From Paenibacillaceae bacterium (GTDB taxonomy: Bacteria; Bacillota; Clostridia; Lachnospirales; Lachnospiraceae): a DNA stretch of 64,000 nt. The position numbers and the translations under genes were made by a program. Below, in pieces: positions 15,957-23,277 of this stretch; position 1 is the first letter of the stretch, and every line of letters begins with the position of its first letter. Under the pieces are notes generated by a model. The model had not been told where the DNA came from. It saw nothing but the letters and a program-made list of their open reading frames with translations, and searched no databases. The DNA is taken from assembly GCA_015057705.1 (NCBI GenBank), contig SVDU01000012.1, forward strand, positions 1 to 64,000, written 5' to 3'.

Positions 15957-16029
15957 GCAAAACCGGCATTATTTCAGTGACGGAACTCTCTCCATGCAAT
16001 TGTCACTGAAACTGCCGTTTTTGCATGGA
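15957..16029. repeat. Interlocking inverted repeats upstream of the CD3324-family gene
   Basis: Arm A (15957-15981) pairs with A' (16002-16024): ten exact pairs TTTCAGTGAC/GTCACTGAAA plus an outer 12-bp block with one mismatch. Arm B TCCATGCAA (15991-15999), inside the A loop, pairs exactly with B' TTGCATGGA (16021-16029), which overlaps the outer end of A'. The two pairings are mutually exclusive or would form a pseudoknot. Confidence 0.65.
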
Positions 16030-16138
16030 GCCATACATCGTTTTTTCTTTTCTTATTGATACACATAAATTCTCCTTAAAAATATGATCTAATATACTAA
16101 ATTTATTTACATTTATTTCCTATAGATGAAACATATGA

Positions 16139-16144
16139 TATAAT
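16139..16144 (+). promoter_or_regulatory. Extended -10 box for the GntR gene
   Basis: TGATATAAT: a consensus TATAAT with the TG extension and no matching -35. It would start transcription near 16151, so the 16158 ATG would be almost leaderless. Confidence 0.5.
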
Positions 16145-16157
16145 TAGTGTCAGTTAA

Positions 16158-16949
16158 ATGAATATGTTAAAAGAAAGGAGGAATTATGAAAATCAATTGC
16201 TGCCCTATGATTTTCATAATTACTTTACTATGGGGAAAGTTCCGGCTTATATGGTTGTTCATGATTTAATTAAATTAAAGATTAAAGATGGAACCTATCC
16301 TGTTTCAGAATTCCTTCCTACAGAACCAGAGCTTGAAAAGATATACAAAGTGAGCCGCACTACTATCAGAACTGCCATGGAAATCCTGAAGGATGAAGGT
16401 CTTGTTGAAATCAGGCAGGGGAGGGGTACAATCGTACTGGACTCCAGAGCTATTCAATCTTTAAACAAAGTCACCTCAGTTACTGAATGTCTTCGCAACA
16501 GGGGATTTGATGTCCGAACCAAAAGCATGTATATTGATATTATTCACGCCACAGAAAAGCTGGGAAAAGAGCTTAATCAGCCTATCGGTACCCCAATAGC
16601 CAGAATACAACGGATTCAACTGATTAATGAAAAACCAATAGCCATCATTAAAGATTACTTACCTTATGCTCTGGTTCCCAATATAGAGCAGTTTACAAAC
16701 AAATTCAACGGTCTCTATGAATTTTTAGAGCAGCAATATCATTTGGAGATCGAATCTGCCGACGACAAAATCTTTGCAAAATCTGCTGACTTTGCAGAAT
16801 CAGAGATGCTGGCGGTCTTACCGGGTACTGCTCTTTTGTGTATCCAGCGGATCTGCTACAAGGGAGAGAAACCGATCTTTTCTGATGATGTATGCATTCT
16901 GGGCGATCAATATGAACTTTCTATTTCATCCAAAGGCCGATATAAATAA
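16158..16949 (+). CDS. GntR-family (HutC/UTRA) transcriptional regulator
   Basis: 263 aa from ATG 16158; an internal ATG at 16230 (MGKVPAY...) is where homologous proteins usually begin. 'VVHDLIKLKIKDGTYPVSEFLPTEPELEKIYKVSRTTIRTAM' and 'GLVEIRQGRGTIV' form the winged HTH. Residues about 100-260 are a UTRA ligand domain ('IARIQRIQLINEKPIAIIKDYLP'). Such proteins respond to sugar phosphates or related small molecules. Neither start has its own ribosome site. The only strong one, AAAGGAGG at 16174, serves a different frame, so synthesis may depend on that leader. It stands alone and converges on the GTPase-NYN gene. Confidence 0.8.
   Translation: MNMLKERRNYENQLLPYDFHNYFTMGKVPAYMVVHDLIKLKIKDGTYPVSEFLPTEPELEKIYKVSRTTIRTAMEILKDEGLVEIRQGRGTIVLDSRAIQSLNKVTSVTECLRNRGFDVRTKSMYIDIIHATEKLGKELNQPIGTPIARIQRIQLINEKPIAIIKDYLPYALVPNIEQFTNKFNGLYEFLEQQYHLEIESADDKIFAKSADFAESEMLAVLPGTALLCIQRICYKGEKPIFSDDVCILGDQYELSISSKGRYK
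16182..16221 (+). promoter_or_regulatory. 13-bp perfect inverted repeat over the leader start codon
   Basis: AATTATGAAAATC (16182-16194) and GATTTTCATAATT (16209-16221) are exact complements around a 14-nt loop. The left arm contains the leader ATG 16186 and abuts its ribosome site. As DNA it is a good dyad operator; as RNA it would hide the start codon. Confidence 0.65.
16186..16269 (+). CDS. Possible 27-aa leader peptide inside the GntR 5' end
   Basis: ATG 16186 follows AAAGGAGG with a 4-nt gap, the best ribosome site in this region. The frame, +1 relative to GntR, encodes MKINCCPMIFIITLLWGKF and eight more residues, mostly hydrophobic, and ends in TAA 16267-16269. It overlaps the GntR start region including the ATG at 16230. 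It could be a regulatory leader ORF, or a sign that the GntR start has been shifted by an indel. Confidence 0.4.
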   Translation: MKINCCPMIFIITLLWGKFRLIWLFMI

Positions 16950-17008
16950 ATTTCATTGGGTCCTTCCTGCAGCCATCGATTTTTTGTCTGCAGAAAGGGT
17001 CAATGCAA

Positions 17009-19657
17009 TCAGGACTCTTTCCTGGCCGCTTCTTTTAACTGTTCTTTCGTTTCATCTGACAGAGAATCAAGCAGATAATTACGCTGACTTGGTCTGGATT
17101 CCTGAAAATCTTCTGCCACTCTCTTATTTGCCACTTCCATCTCAATCTTTAATTCTCTGGCAGATAACAGGGCACAGCCGGCTCCTCTTACGATCATCTG
17201 CTGCAGACCATCGGAGGTAGCTACCGTGATCCGGTATTTTCCATTGTTATCATGAGCAAATCTTTCAATATAATGATCGGCTGTCTGCGCCTCTTTCGTA
17301 TATACCAGATGGATATTGTGATAGGCAATCATTTCTTCCCTGTGTTCTTTTACCCGGTATGCATCAAATACGGCTATGATACTGCATTTGCGGATCGCCT
17401 GATAATTACACAGCTGATCCAGAAGCTTCATTCTTGCACCATCCATATTATCTTCTGCCAGTTCGGCAAGTTCCGGCCATGCAAATACAATGTTATAACC
17501 ATCTACAAGGAGGTATTCTTCCCGATGCTCTGCCTGCCTTGGTTCATGATAGACAGGCTCCCGGCGCACCTCATACACAGGCCGTTTTCTTTTCCATTCT
17601 GTCCGCTTCCCTCTGTTAGCATAGAAGGTGCTTTCAATAATCCGGTCGATTTCTTCCAGACTCATAAGTGGTGCTTCCCGGCTGGCTGAACGGCTGTCTC
17701 TTGTCTCCTCAATCACAGATGACTGGGTCAGTTTTAGAAATGATTCCAGATGCATGTGGTTTTTTACCTGATACCAGGGAACTACAAAACCGGCGCCATG
17801 GGAGCAGAATACTGATCCAGAGGGATTGTCCGGATCGGTTTCTGAATTATAACCGGATTCCTTTATTACAGCTTCCGGATCATGGCATGGCTCATAGCCT
17901 TTTAAGGTGCAAAACAGCCTTCCCATACCTCTGGAGTATGCCGATACCTCTTTCTGGTAATTTCTCATGGTAAATACCGGAGCACTGCCGGTAAGAACTG
18001 CGGTTTCACCGTCTGTATGGGTGATCTCACAGGTTCCAGACATCTTTTCGATGTCTGTCATCGCTCTTCCAACCAGATTTTCCGGTAGTTCCAGGGTAAA
18101 ACCATAATAGGGCTCCAGCAGAACCGATTGTGCTTCTTTTAAGCCCTGCCGCACCGCCCGGTATGTGGCTTCCCTGAAATCTCCGCCTTCTGTATGTTTT
18201 TGATGAGCTTTCCCCGACACAAGGGTAATTCTCATATCTGTAATTGCAGATCCAGTGAGGACGCCTTTATGATTTTTTTCCTCCAAATGAGTCAGTACAA
18301 GCTTCTGGTAGTTTTTGGCCAGCAGATCCTCACTGCAGGCTAAACAAAATTCCATACCACTGCCTTGTTCCCCAGGTTCAAGCAAAAGATGGACCTCTGC
18401 ATAATGTCTCAGCGGTTCAAAATGACCCACACCTTCCACAGGATTTTCAATGGTCTCTTTGTACACAATCCTTCCCGTATCAAAGGATACCTCCACTCCA
18501 AACCGCTCTAAGATCAGGGTTTTTAATATCTCAATCTGTATTTCCCCCATGATCTGTGCCTGAATCTCCTGTACGTGTTCATCCCATACAATATGAAGTT
18601 CCGGCTCCTCTTCTTCCAACTGGCGGAGTTTTGGAAGCATTTGTCTTGGGTCACAGCCTTCCGGTAATGCAATCTGATATGACAGAACCGGTTCCAACAC
18701 CGGTGATTCATAGGCTGCCTCAAAACCAAGCCCCTCACCTGGTCTTGTCTTAGTAAGCCCGGTTACTGCACAGATGCAGCCGGGAGTAACTTCATTCACT
18801 GCCTCGTATTTTTCCCCGGAATAGATGCGGATCTGGTTGATTTTTTCCTCCCAGACTCCGTTGGCCAGGGTATTCTTTACACTGAGGGATCCGCCGGTAA
18901 GCTTTAGGTAAGTCAGCCGGTTTCCCTGGTCATCTCTTGTTATTTTAAATATTTTTGCTCCGAATTCTGGGGGATACTCCGGTATCAGGGCGTAATCCCT
19001 GATTCCTTTCATCAGTACTTCTATTCCCTGTAATTTCAGAGCAGAACCGAAAAAGCATGGAAATACAGTCCGGCTTTTAATTCCCTGCCGGATCTGGTTC
19101 CCGCTTACCAGGCCGGTCTCCAAATATTCATCCATCATGCTTTCGCTGCACATGGCAAGCTGATCATAAAAGCCATCTGTATCATTCAGAGAAAAATCGA
19201 TACAGCTGTCATGAAGCTGCTTTTTGACCTCTCTCATCAATCTGTCCCGATCGGCGGCCGGCTGATCCATCTTATTAATAAAAAGGTAAACAGGGATCTG
19301 ATACATGGATAAAAGACGCCATAAAGTTCTGGTGTGTCCCTGTACTCCGTCTGCGCCACTGATTACCAGTATGGCATAGTCCAGCACGCGAAGGGTCCGC
19401 TCCATCTCCGCACTGAAGTCCACATGCCCCGGAGTATCTAAAAGGGTGATTTTAAGATCTCCCATTTCAAAAACTGCCTGTTTGGAAAATATGGTGATCC
19501 CTCTGGCTTTTTCCAGCTCGTAGGTGTCTAAGAATGTATTTTTATTGTCAACTCTTCCTGGCTTACCGATCTTCCCGCTTGCATAAAGAATTCCTTCTGA
19601 CAGCGTGGTCTTACCTGCATCGACATGAGCCAGTATTCCTATGGTTAATTGTTTCAT
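17009..19657 (-). CDS. TetM-like ribosomal translation GTPase fused to a YacP/Rae1-type NYN domain
   Basis: 882 aa. Residues 1-650 follow the TetM/TetW/EF-G layout: P-loop AHVDAGKT 10-17, switch I 'RGITI' 52-56, 'DTPGHVDF' 74-81 and 'NKMD' 128-131, then the beta-barrel and EF-G domains III-V. A linker rich in charged residues leads to residues 713-880, a NYN/PIN-like nuclease domain resembling YacP: 'EYLLVDGYNIVFAWPEL' with Asp 719, 'AVFDAYRV' with Asp 765, 'TADHYIERF' with Asp 794 and 'ATSDGLQQ' with Asp 816. YacP (Rae1) is known as a ribosome-A-site mRNA nuclease in Bacillus. So this may couple A-site GTPase action to mRNA cleavage (inference). Tetracycline resistance is not established. 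Single gene. Confidence 0.85.
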   Translation of the reverse strand: MKQLTIGILAHVDAGKTTLSEGILYASGKIGKPGRVDNKNTFLDTYELEKARGITIFSKQAVFEMGDLKITLLDTPGHVDFSAEMERTLRVLDYAILVISGADGVQGHTRTLWRLLSMYQIPVYLFINKMDQPAADRDRLMREVKKQLHDSCIDFSLNDTDGFYDQLAMCSESMMDEYLETGLVSGNQIRQGIKSRTVFPCFFGSALKLQGIEVLMKGIRDYALIPEYPPEFGAKIFKITRDDQGNRLTYLKLTGGSLSVKNTLANGVWEEKINQIRIYSGEKYEAVNEVTPGCICAVTGLTKTRPGEGLGFEAAYESPVLEPVLSYQIALPEGCDPRQMLPKLRQLEEEEPELHIVWDEHVQEIQAQIMGEIQIEILKTLILERFGVEVSFDTGRIVYKETIENPVEGVGHFEPLRHYAEVHLLLEPGEQGSGMEFCLACSEDLLAKNYQKLVLTHLEEKNHKGVLTGSAITDMRITLVSGKAHQKHTEGGDFREATYRAVRQGLKEAQSVLLEPYYGFTLELPENLVGRAMTDIEKMSGTCEITHTDGETAVLTGSAPVFTMRNYQKEVSAYSRGMGRLFCTLKGYEPCHDPEAVIKESGYNSETDPDNPSGSVFCSHGAGFVVPWYQVKNHMHLESFLKLTQSSVIEETRDSRSASREAPLMSLEEIDRIIESTFYANRGKRTEWKRKRPVYEVRREPVYHEPRQAEHREEYLLVDGYNIVFAWPELAELAEDNMDGARMKLLDQLCNYQAIRKCSIIAVFDAYRVKEHREEMIAYHNIHLVYTKEAQTADHYIERFAHDNNGKYRITVATSDGLQQMIVRGAGCALLSARELKIEMEVANKRVAEDFQESRPSQRNYLLDSLSDETKEQLKEAARKES

Positions 19658-19710
19658 AATATTTTACGAATCCTTTGTGCCATTCATTTCTTGTCTGATT
19701 TGTCTTTATT

Positions 19711-19745
19711 ATCATACCAGTTTCCCGTAATTTTGTATACGGGAA
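19711..19745 (-). promoter_or_regulatory. Putative promoter with overlapping dyad for the GTPase-NYN gene
   Basis: On the minus strand TATGAT (plus 19711-19716) could be the -10. The -35 zone is covered by an 8-bp inverted repeat TTCCCGTA/TACGGGAA (19722-19729 / 19738-19745). No consensus -35 is seen. The dyad is placed where a repressor or activator would act. Confidence 0.35.
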
Positions 19746-19794
19746 GATCATAATTCAATCAGACTCTGACACAAAGTTTTTTGTCAGCTAAGTT

Positions 19795-20280
19795 CTAAAC
19801 AGCTTCCACTGCTACACTTCCACCTCTGACAATTTCAAATGGATTATTCATCTTTTGGTATAATAACTGCAGCATAAGATTATTTTCTTCTTCCGCTTTT
19901 ATGCTTTCCATCAATACTGAATCTTTGTTAAAATCAAGAATTCTGGTTGCATATATTTCTGAAAACTGAAAGAGGAAAACTCGATCCTGCTCTGTGCATT
20001 TCAATATTTTCAAAAACATAATCTCTTTTCTGTGAATGTTAGTATCCGTATAATCGATTACTTTAATCACTTCCACCATGCGGTTTAACTGTTTTTTAAT
20101 TTGTTCAAAAATCTGGTCATCACTGAACAGGCTGATGGTTACCCGGGACACCGTCTCATCCTGTGTAATCCCTACCGTAAGGCTGTTAAGATTATAAGCT
20201 TTTGCGGAAAAAAGCCCGGTAATTTTTGCCAGTACGCCCACTTCATTTTCTACAAACAGACAAAGCCACCTTTTTTTCAT
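19795..20280 (-). CDS. ilvN: Acetolactate synthase regulatory (small) subunit
   Basis: 161 aa. The ACT domain is seen at residues 4-75: 'LCLFVENEVGVLAKITGLFSAKAYNLNSLTVG' and 'VSRVTISLF'. The family's C-terminal half follows with the conserved 'NRMVEVIKVIDYT', but the last 70 residues are divergent. It binds the large subunit and gives valine-type feedback control in branched-chain amino-acid synthesis. It begins 17 bp after ilvB, with AAGGAAGG upstream, so the two are co-transcribed. Confidence 0.85.
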   Translation of the reverse strand: MKKRWLCLFVENEVGVLAKITGLFSAKAYNLNSLTVGITQDETVSRVTISLFSDDQIFEQIKKQLNRMVEVIKVIDYTDTNIHRKEIMFLKILKCTEQDRVFLFQFSEIYATRILDFNKDSVLMESIKAEEENNLMLQLLYQKMNNPFEIVRGGSVAVEAV

Positions 20281-20297
20281 ACCTTTACCTTCCTTAT

Positions 20298-22019
20298 TTA
20301 GTATTCCATAATCATTTCACTTAACTGGCTTCCCGGCGGAACAATGGGAAGAACGTTTTCTTCCGGTTCAATAATAAACTCTATTAATGTAGGAGCAAGG
20401 TCATTTTGGGCGGCATGATTAAATGCTGCCTCAACTTCTTCCCTGCTGGTGACACGAATCCCAAGTGCCCCATAACTTTCCGCCAGCTTCACAAAATCTG
20501 GAATATAGACAGGGCACGTTTTTCCAGGACCGGTGCAGCCCTTTTTGCACCGTTTTCTATACTTCAGGCAGGTGGAAGAATACCGGTTATTATAAAACAT
20601 CTGCTGCCACTGCCTTACATTACCAAGATATCCATTATTCAGAACACAGACAATTACAGGCAGTTCCTGTACGACTGCTGTTGCCAGCTCCTGAATATTC
20701 ATCTGAATCCCACCATCCCCGCAGACAGCAACTACGTGTTTCTCCGGATTGCCAAGCTTCGCTCCCAGTGCGGCGGGGAGACCATATCCCATGGTTCCAA
20801 GACCTCCTGATGTCAGCAGTTGTTTTTCTTCATTTAACTCCAGAAACTGTGTCGTCCAGAGCTGATTCTGCCCCACGTCCGTCACTACAATAAGTTTGTC
20901 AAACATTTTATTAATCTTCTCAATAATAAACTGGGGTGTCAGACCGGTCTGCTTCATTGCAAGAGGATACGACTTTTTTAATTCTTCCAGCTGTTTTTTC
21001 CAGCCATCGCAATTACAGGACTCTGTCTTTTGAAGCAGACGACAGATTGCTTTTTTTGCATCTGCCACAATGGGGATATCAACTGCGATATTCCTTGATA
21101 TGGAAGCCGGATCTATATCAATATGGATCAGTGTTGCCTTACTGGCAAAAGTACCCGCTTTTCCTGTTATTCGATCGTTAAACCTTGTTCCAATGGAGCA
21201 AAGTACATCGCATTCACTGATCGCCTTATTGGCTGCATAACTGGCATGGATTCCTATGTTTCCTATGTAAAGTGGATGGTTTGTAGGTATCGCACCTTTC
21301 CCCATTATAGTTGACACCACCGGAATCCCGGTAATATCCACAAGCTTTTCCATTTCTTTCCCCGCTCCTGCTGCCAGTACACCTCCCCCTGCAAGGAACA
21401 GAGGTTTTTCTGCCTGTTTTAGCGCAGCCAGAGCTTTTTTAATCTGTCCCTCATGGACTGATACACTGGGTTTATATCCCCTGATTTCCACTGTATCCGG
21501 ATACGTGTCAATGCCATATTCCTGCTGAATGTCTTTTGGAATGTCTACCACTACTACTCCGGGTTTTCCGGTTGCAGCGATATAAAATGCTTTTTTTATA
21601 ATTGATCCAAGTTCCTGCCTGCTTCGGACTGTCACCGCATATTTACAGATATTTCTTGTGATACCCACGATATCAACTTCCTGAAATGCATCATTACCAA
21701 TGAGGTGGGTGGGCACCTGTCCGGTAAAACAAACAAGGGGAACACTGTCATAATTGGCGGTTGCTATGCCTGTTACCAGATTGGTTGCACCAGGTCCGCT
21801 GGTCACCAGGCATACCCCGGTCTTTTTTAATGACCGTGCGTATCCATCTGCAGCGTGTATTAATCCCTGTTCATGGCGTGGTAAAATTACCTCAATATCA
21901 CTCTGACCATACAACGCATCAAAAAGGTCAATAGCCTGACCTCCAGGGTATCCAAACAGAATATCTACTCCTTCCTTTCTTAAGGCTTTAACAAAAAGCT
22001 GGGCACCTGTTATCTCCAT
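20298..22019 (-). CDS. ilvB: Acetolactate synthase catalytic (large) subunit with a cysteine-rich insert
   Basis: 573 aa. The N-terminal TPP domain has 'FGYPGGQAIDLFDAL' and the catalytic-glutamate region 'RHEQGLIHAADGYAR'. The central domain binds FAD, and the C-terminal TPP motif runs from GDG 434 to NN 462-463. The enzyme joins two pyruvates, or pyruvate and 2-oxobutyrate, in Val/Leu/Ile synthesis. Just after 'YNNRYSST' lies an unusual segment with Cys 484, 491, 495 and 502 (C-x6-C-x3-C-x6-C), near the loop that closes over the active site. The gene has AGGAGG before ATG, an operator palindrome 17 bp upstream and ilvN downstream. Confidence 0.93.
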   Translation of the reverse strand: MEITGAQLFVKALRKEGVDILFGYPGGQAIDLFDALYGQSDIEVILPRHEQGLIHAADGYARSLKKTGVCLVTSGPGATNLVTGIATANYDSVPLVCFTGQVPTHLIGNDAFQEVDIVGITRNICKYAVTVRSRQELGSIIKKAFYIAATGKPGVVVVDIPKDIQQEYGIDTYPDTVEIRGYKPSVSVHEGQIKKALAALKQAEKPLFLAGGGVLAAGAGKEMEKLVDITGIPVVSTIMGKGAIPTNHPLYIGNIGIHASYAANKAISECDVLCSIGTRFNDRITGKAGTFASKATLIHIDIDPASISRNIAVDIPIVADAKKAICRLLQKTESCNCDGWKKQLEELKKSYPLAMKQTGLTPQFIIEKINKMFDKLIVVTDVGQNQLWTTQFLELNEEKQLLTSGGLGTMGYGLPAALGAKLGNPEKHVVAVCGDGGIQMNIQELATAVVQELPVIVCVLNNGYLGNVRQWQQMFYNNRYSSTCLKYRKRCKKGCTGPGKTCPVYIPDFVKLAESYGALGIRVTSREEVEAAFNHAAQNDLAPTLIEFIIEPEENVLPIVPPGSQLSEMIMEY

Positions 22020-22035
22020 GGCTGAACCTCCTCTT

Positions 22036-22057
22036 TATGCAAGTACTCACTTGCATA
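22036..22057 (-). promoter_or_regulatory. Palindromic operator upstream of ilvB
   Basis: TATGCAAGT / ACTTGCATA, 9-bp arms around ACTC. It lies between the ilvB -10 box (22064-22069) and the ribosome site. It shares the TGCAAG half-site and the 18-bp core size with the palindrome before the tetR gene, so both are probably bound by that TetR protein. Confidence 0.7.
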
Positions 22058-22063
22058 TTATTT

Positions 22064-22069
22064 ATTATA
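22064..22069 (-). promoter_or_regulatory. -10 box of the ilvBN promoter
   Basis: TATAAT on the minus strand; no consensus -35 at 17 bp. Transcription would start at the edge of the 22036-22057 operator, a classic repressor position. Confidence 0.5.
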
Positions 22070-22107
22070 AATGGCATCACCAATCAATGATGATACCATC
22101 TAATCTG

Positions 22108-22686
22108 TCATCGCTGCTCAATACCTTTTACAAACAAAGACACACTGTTTTTAATATATTCTTCCTGTCTGACCGTTGTAAGCTGGTCATCAAAAGAAGC
22201 TTTTAAAAAGGTAAAACCAAATGTTGAGGAAAAAACAGTCATTGCCAGGCATTCGTAATCCAAAAGTGGTAGTTTACCCATTTCATGCATTTTCTCAAAA
22301 TACTGGATTAAGGTCTCTAGAAATACTTTTGGTATTTTTAATATCTGAGGTCTGGTATCCTCGTAAATCTGGGGCGCACGCAGGCCAATAGATAATTTAA
22401 CAAAATCTGGCGTGATACGGTCCAGATAATTGCGCATAAACATCTCCAGATCCGGTTGAAGCTGCCATGTTATATTTTGAAAAATGGCTGGAGATATATT
22501 TCCCCTCCACTTTTCCTGCTCCATTCCCGTAAGAACAATCTCTTTTTTTCCCTTAAATTTTCGAAATATGGTACATTCATTGATATCGGCACGGCCTGCT
22601 ATATCTTTCGTGGTAGTAGCAACATATCCCTTCTCTTTAATCAGTTCCATGGCAGCATCAATGATTTTCTGACTTGTCTCGTCCAA
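22108..22686 (-). CDS. TetR-family transcriptional regulator, likely controlling ilvBN
   Basis: 192 aa. It has a TTG start with GGAGGAATCC correctly spaced, and no better codon nearby. The N-terminal HTH is 'IIDAAMELIKEKGYVATTTKDIAGRADINECTIFRKFKGKKEIV'; the rest is a helical ligand/dimer domain. It lies upstream of ilvB on the same strand. Palindromes containing TGCAAG precede both its own start and ilvB, which implies autoregulation and control of the acetolactate synthase operon. TetR control of ilvBN is uncommon. Confidence 0.85.
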   Translation of the reverse strand: MDETSQKIIDAAMELIKEKGYVATTTKDIAGRADINECTIFRKFKGKKEIVLTGMEQEKWRGNISPAIFQNITWQLQPDLEMFMRNYLDRITPDFVKLSIGLRAPQIYEDTRPQILKIPKVFLETLIQYFEKMHEMGKLPLLDYECLAMTVFSSTFGFTFLKASFDDQLTTVRQEEYIKNSVSLFVKGIEQR

Positions 22687-22701
22687 TCAGGATTCCTCCA
22701 T

Positions 22702-22721
22702 ATGCAAGTATATGCTTGCAT
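22702..22721 (-). promoter_or_regulatory. Palindromic operator upstream of the tetR gene
   Basis: ATGCAAG / CTTGCAT, 7-bp arms around TATATG, placed between the -10 box and the ribosome site, matching the ilvB palindrome in half-site and core length. Confidence 0.7.
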
Positions 22722-22748
22722 TCTAACGTATCAGACCGTTTTTGTCAA
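22720..22748 (-). promoter_or_regulatory. Promoter of the tetR gene
   Basis: TTGACA (plus 22743-22748), 17-bp spacer, TAGAAT (plus 22720-22725). The -35 overlaps the stop codon of the GNAT gene. The -10 touches the operator palindrome. Confidence 0.75.
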
Positions 22749-23173
22749 CAGGTGCTGTTCCAGACCATCTCATACTCTACTTCCCCATTTTCCCTGTCCT
22801 CCTGTTTTTCAGTCACAAGAAAACCTTCTCTTAAATAAAAATTCACCGCACGTTGATTTTTTTCATACACCTTTAACGATAATTCATTGTGATTTCCTTT
22901 TACATGATGAAGCAACTGCCTTCCAATTCCCCTGGACTGGTTATCCTTCGAAATAAAAATACCAGCAATGTAATTGTTCATCAGACCAATAAATCCCTCT
23001 ATGATTCCATTATCTTCATACACATAAACAGAAGCTTTTGGGAGTATCTCCATTACTTCATCAAAGTGATCCTGCCAATAGCTTTTTTCAATAAAATCAT
23101 GGGCCTGTATGTTTGTCTCAAGCCATAAATCCATAATCCGGTTTAAATCTTCCGCTCTAAAGTCTCTTACCAT
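22745..23173 (-). CDS. GNAT family N-acetyltransferase (YjaB-like)
   Basis: 142 aa. 'AGIFISKDNQSRGIGRQLLHHV' carries the acetyl-CoA loop, and 'LSLKVYEKNQRAVNFYLREGF' the C-terminal signature shared with YjaB/PhnO-like acetyltransferases. 'IMDLWLETNIQAHDFI' at the N-terminus is typical of that group. It looks intact. The tetR promoter -35 lies in its stop codon, so it does not seem to share a regulatory unit with ilvBN. Confidence 0.85.
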   Translation of the reverse strand: MVRDFRAEDLNRIMDLWLETNIQAHDFIEKSYWQDHFDEVMEILPKASVYVYEDNGIIEGFIGLMNNYIAGIFISKDNQSRGIGRQLLHHVKGNHNELSLKVYEKNQRAVNFYLREGFLVTEKQEDRENGEVEYEMVWNSTC

Positions 23174-23207
23174 TTTCCTAACTCCTTTGTTCTTTGATTT
23201 ATTTAAA

Positions 23208-23253
23208 AAAACAGATAACTCTCATGTGTGACTCACAAAGAGCTATCTGTTTT
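23208..23253 (-). terminator. Rho-independent terminator after the DUF4397 gene
   Basis: 15-bp stem with one G-U-type pair (23208-23222 / 23239-23253), and on the minus strand a run of seven T residues directly after the stem. Confidence 0.85.
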
Positions 23254-23277
23254 CCCTTACTTATTCAAAGTTATACC

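Noticed and set aside
16962-16998. Hairpin CCTTCCTGCAG/CTGCAGAAAGG between convergent genes as a terminator
   Set aside because: One mismatch, a long loop and no T-run on either side; too weak to call.
17009-19657. A plain tetracycline-resistance gene (tetM/tetW)
   Set aside because: It is much longer than those proteins, carries a nuclease-like C-terminal domain and diverges in sequence, so resistance is unproven.
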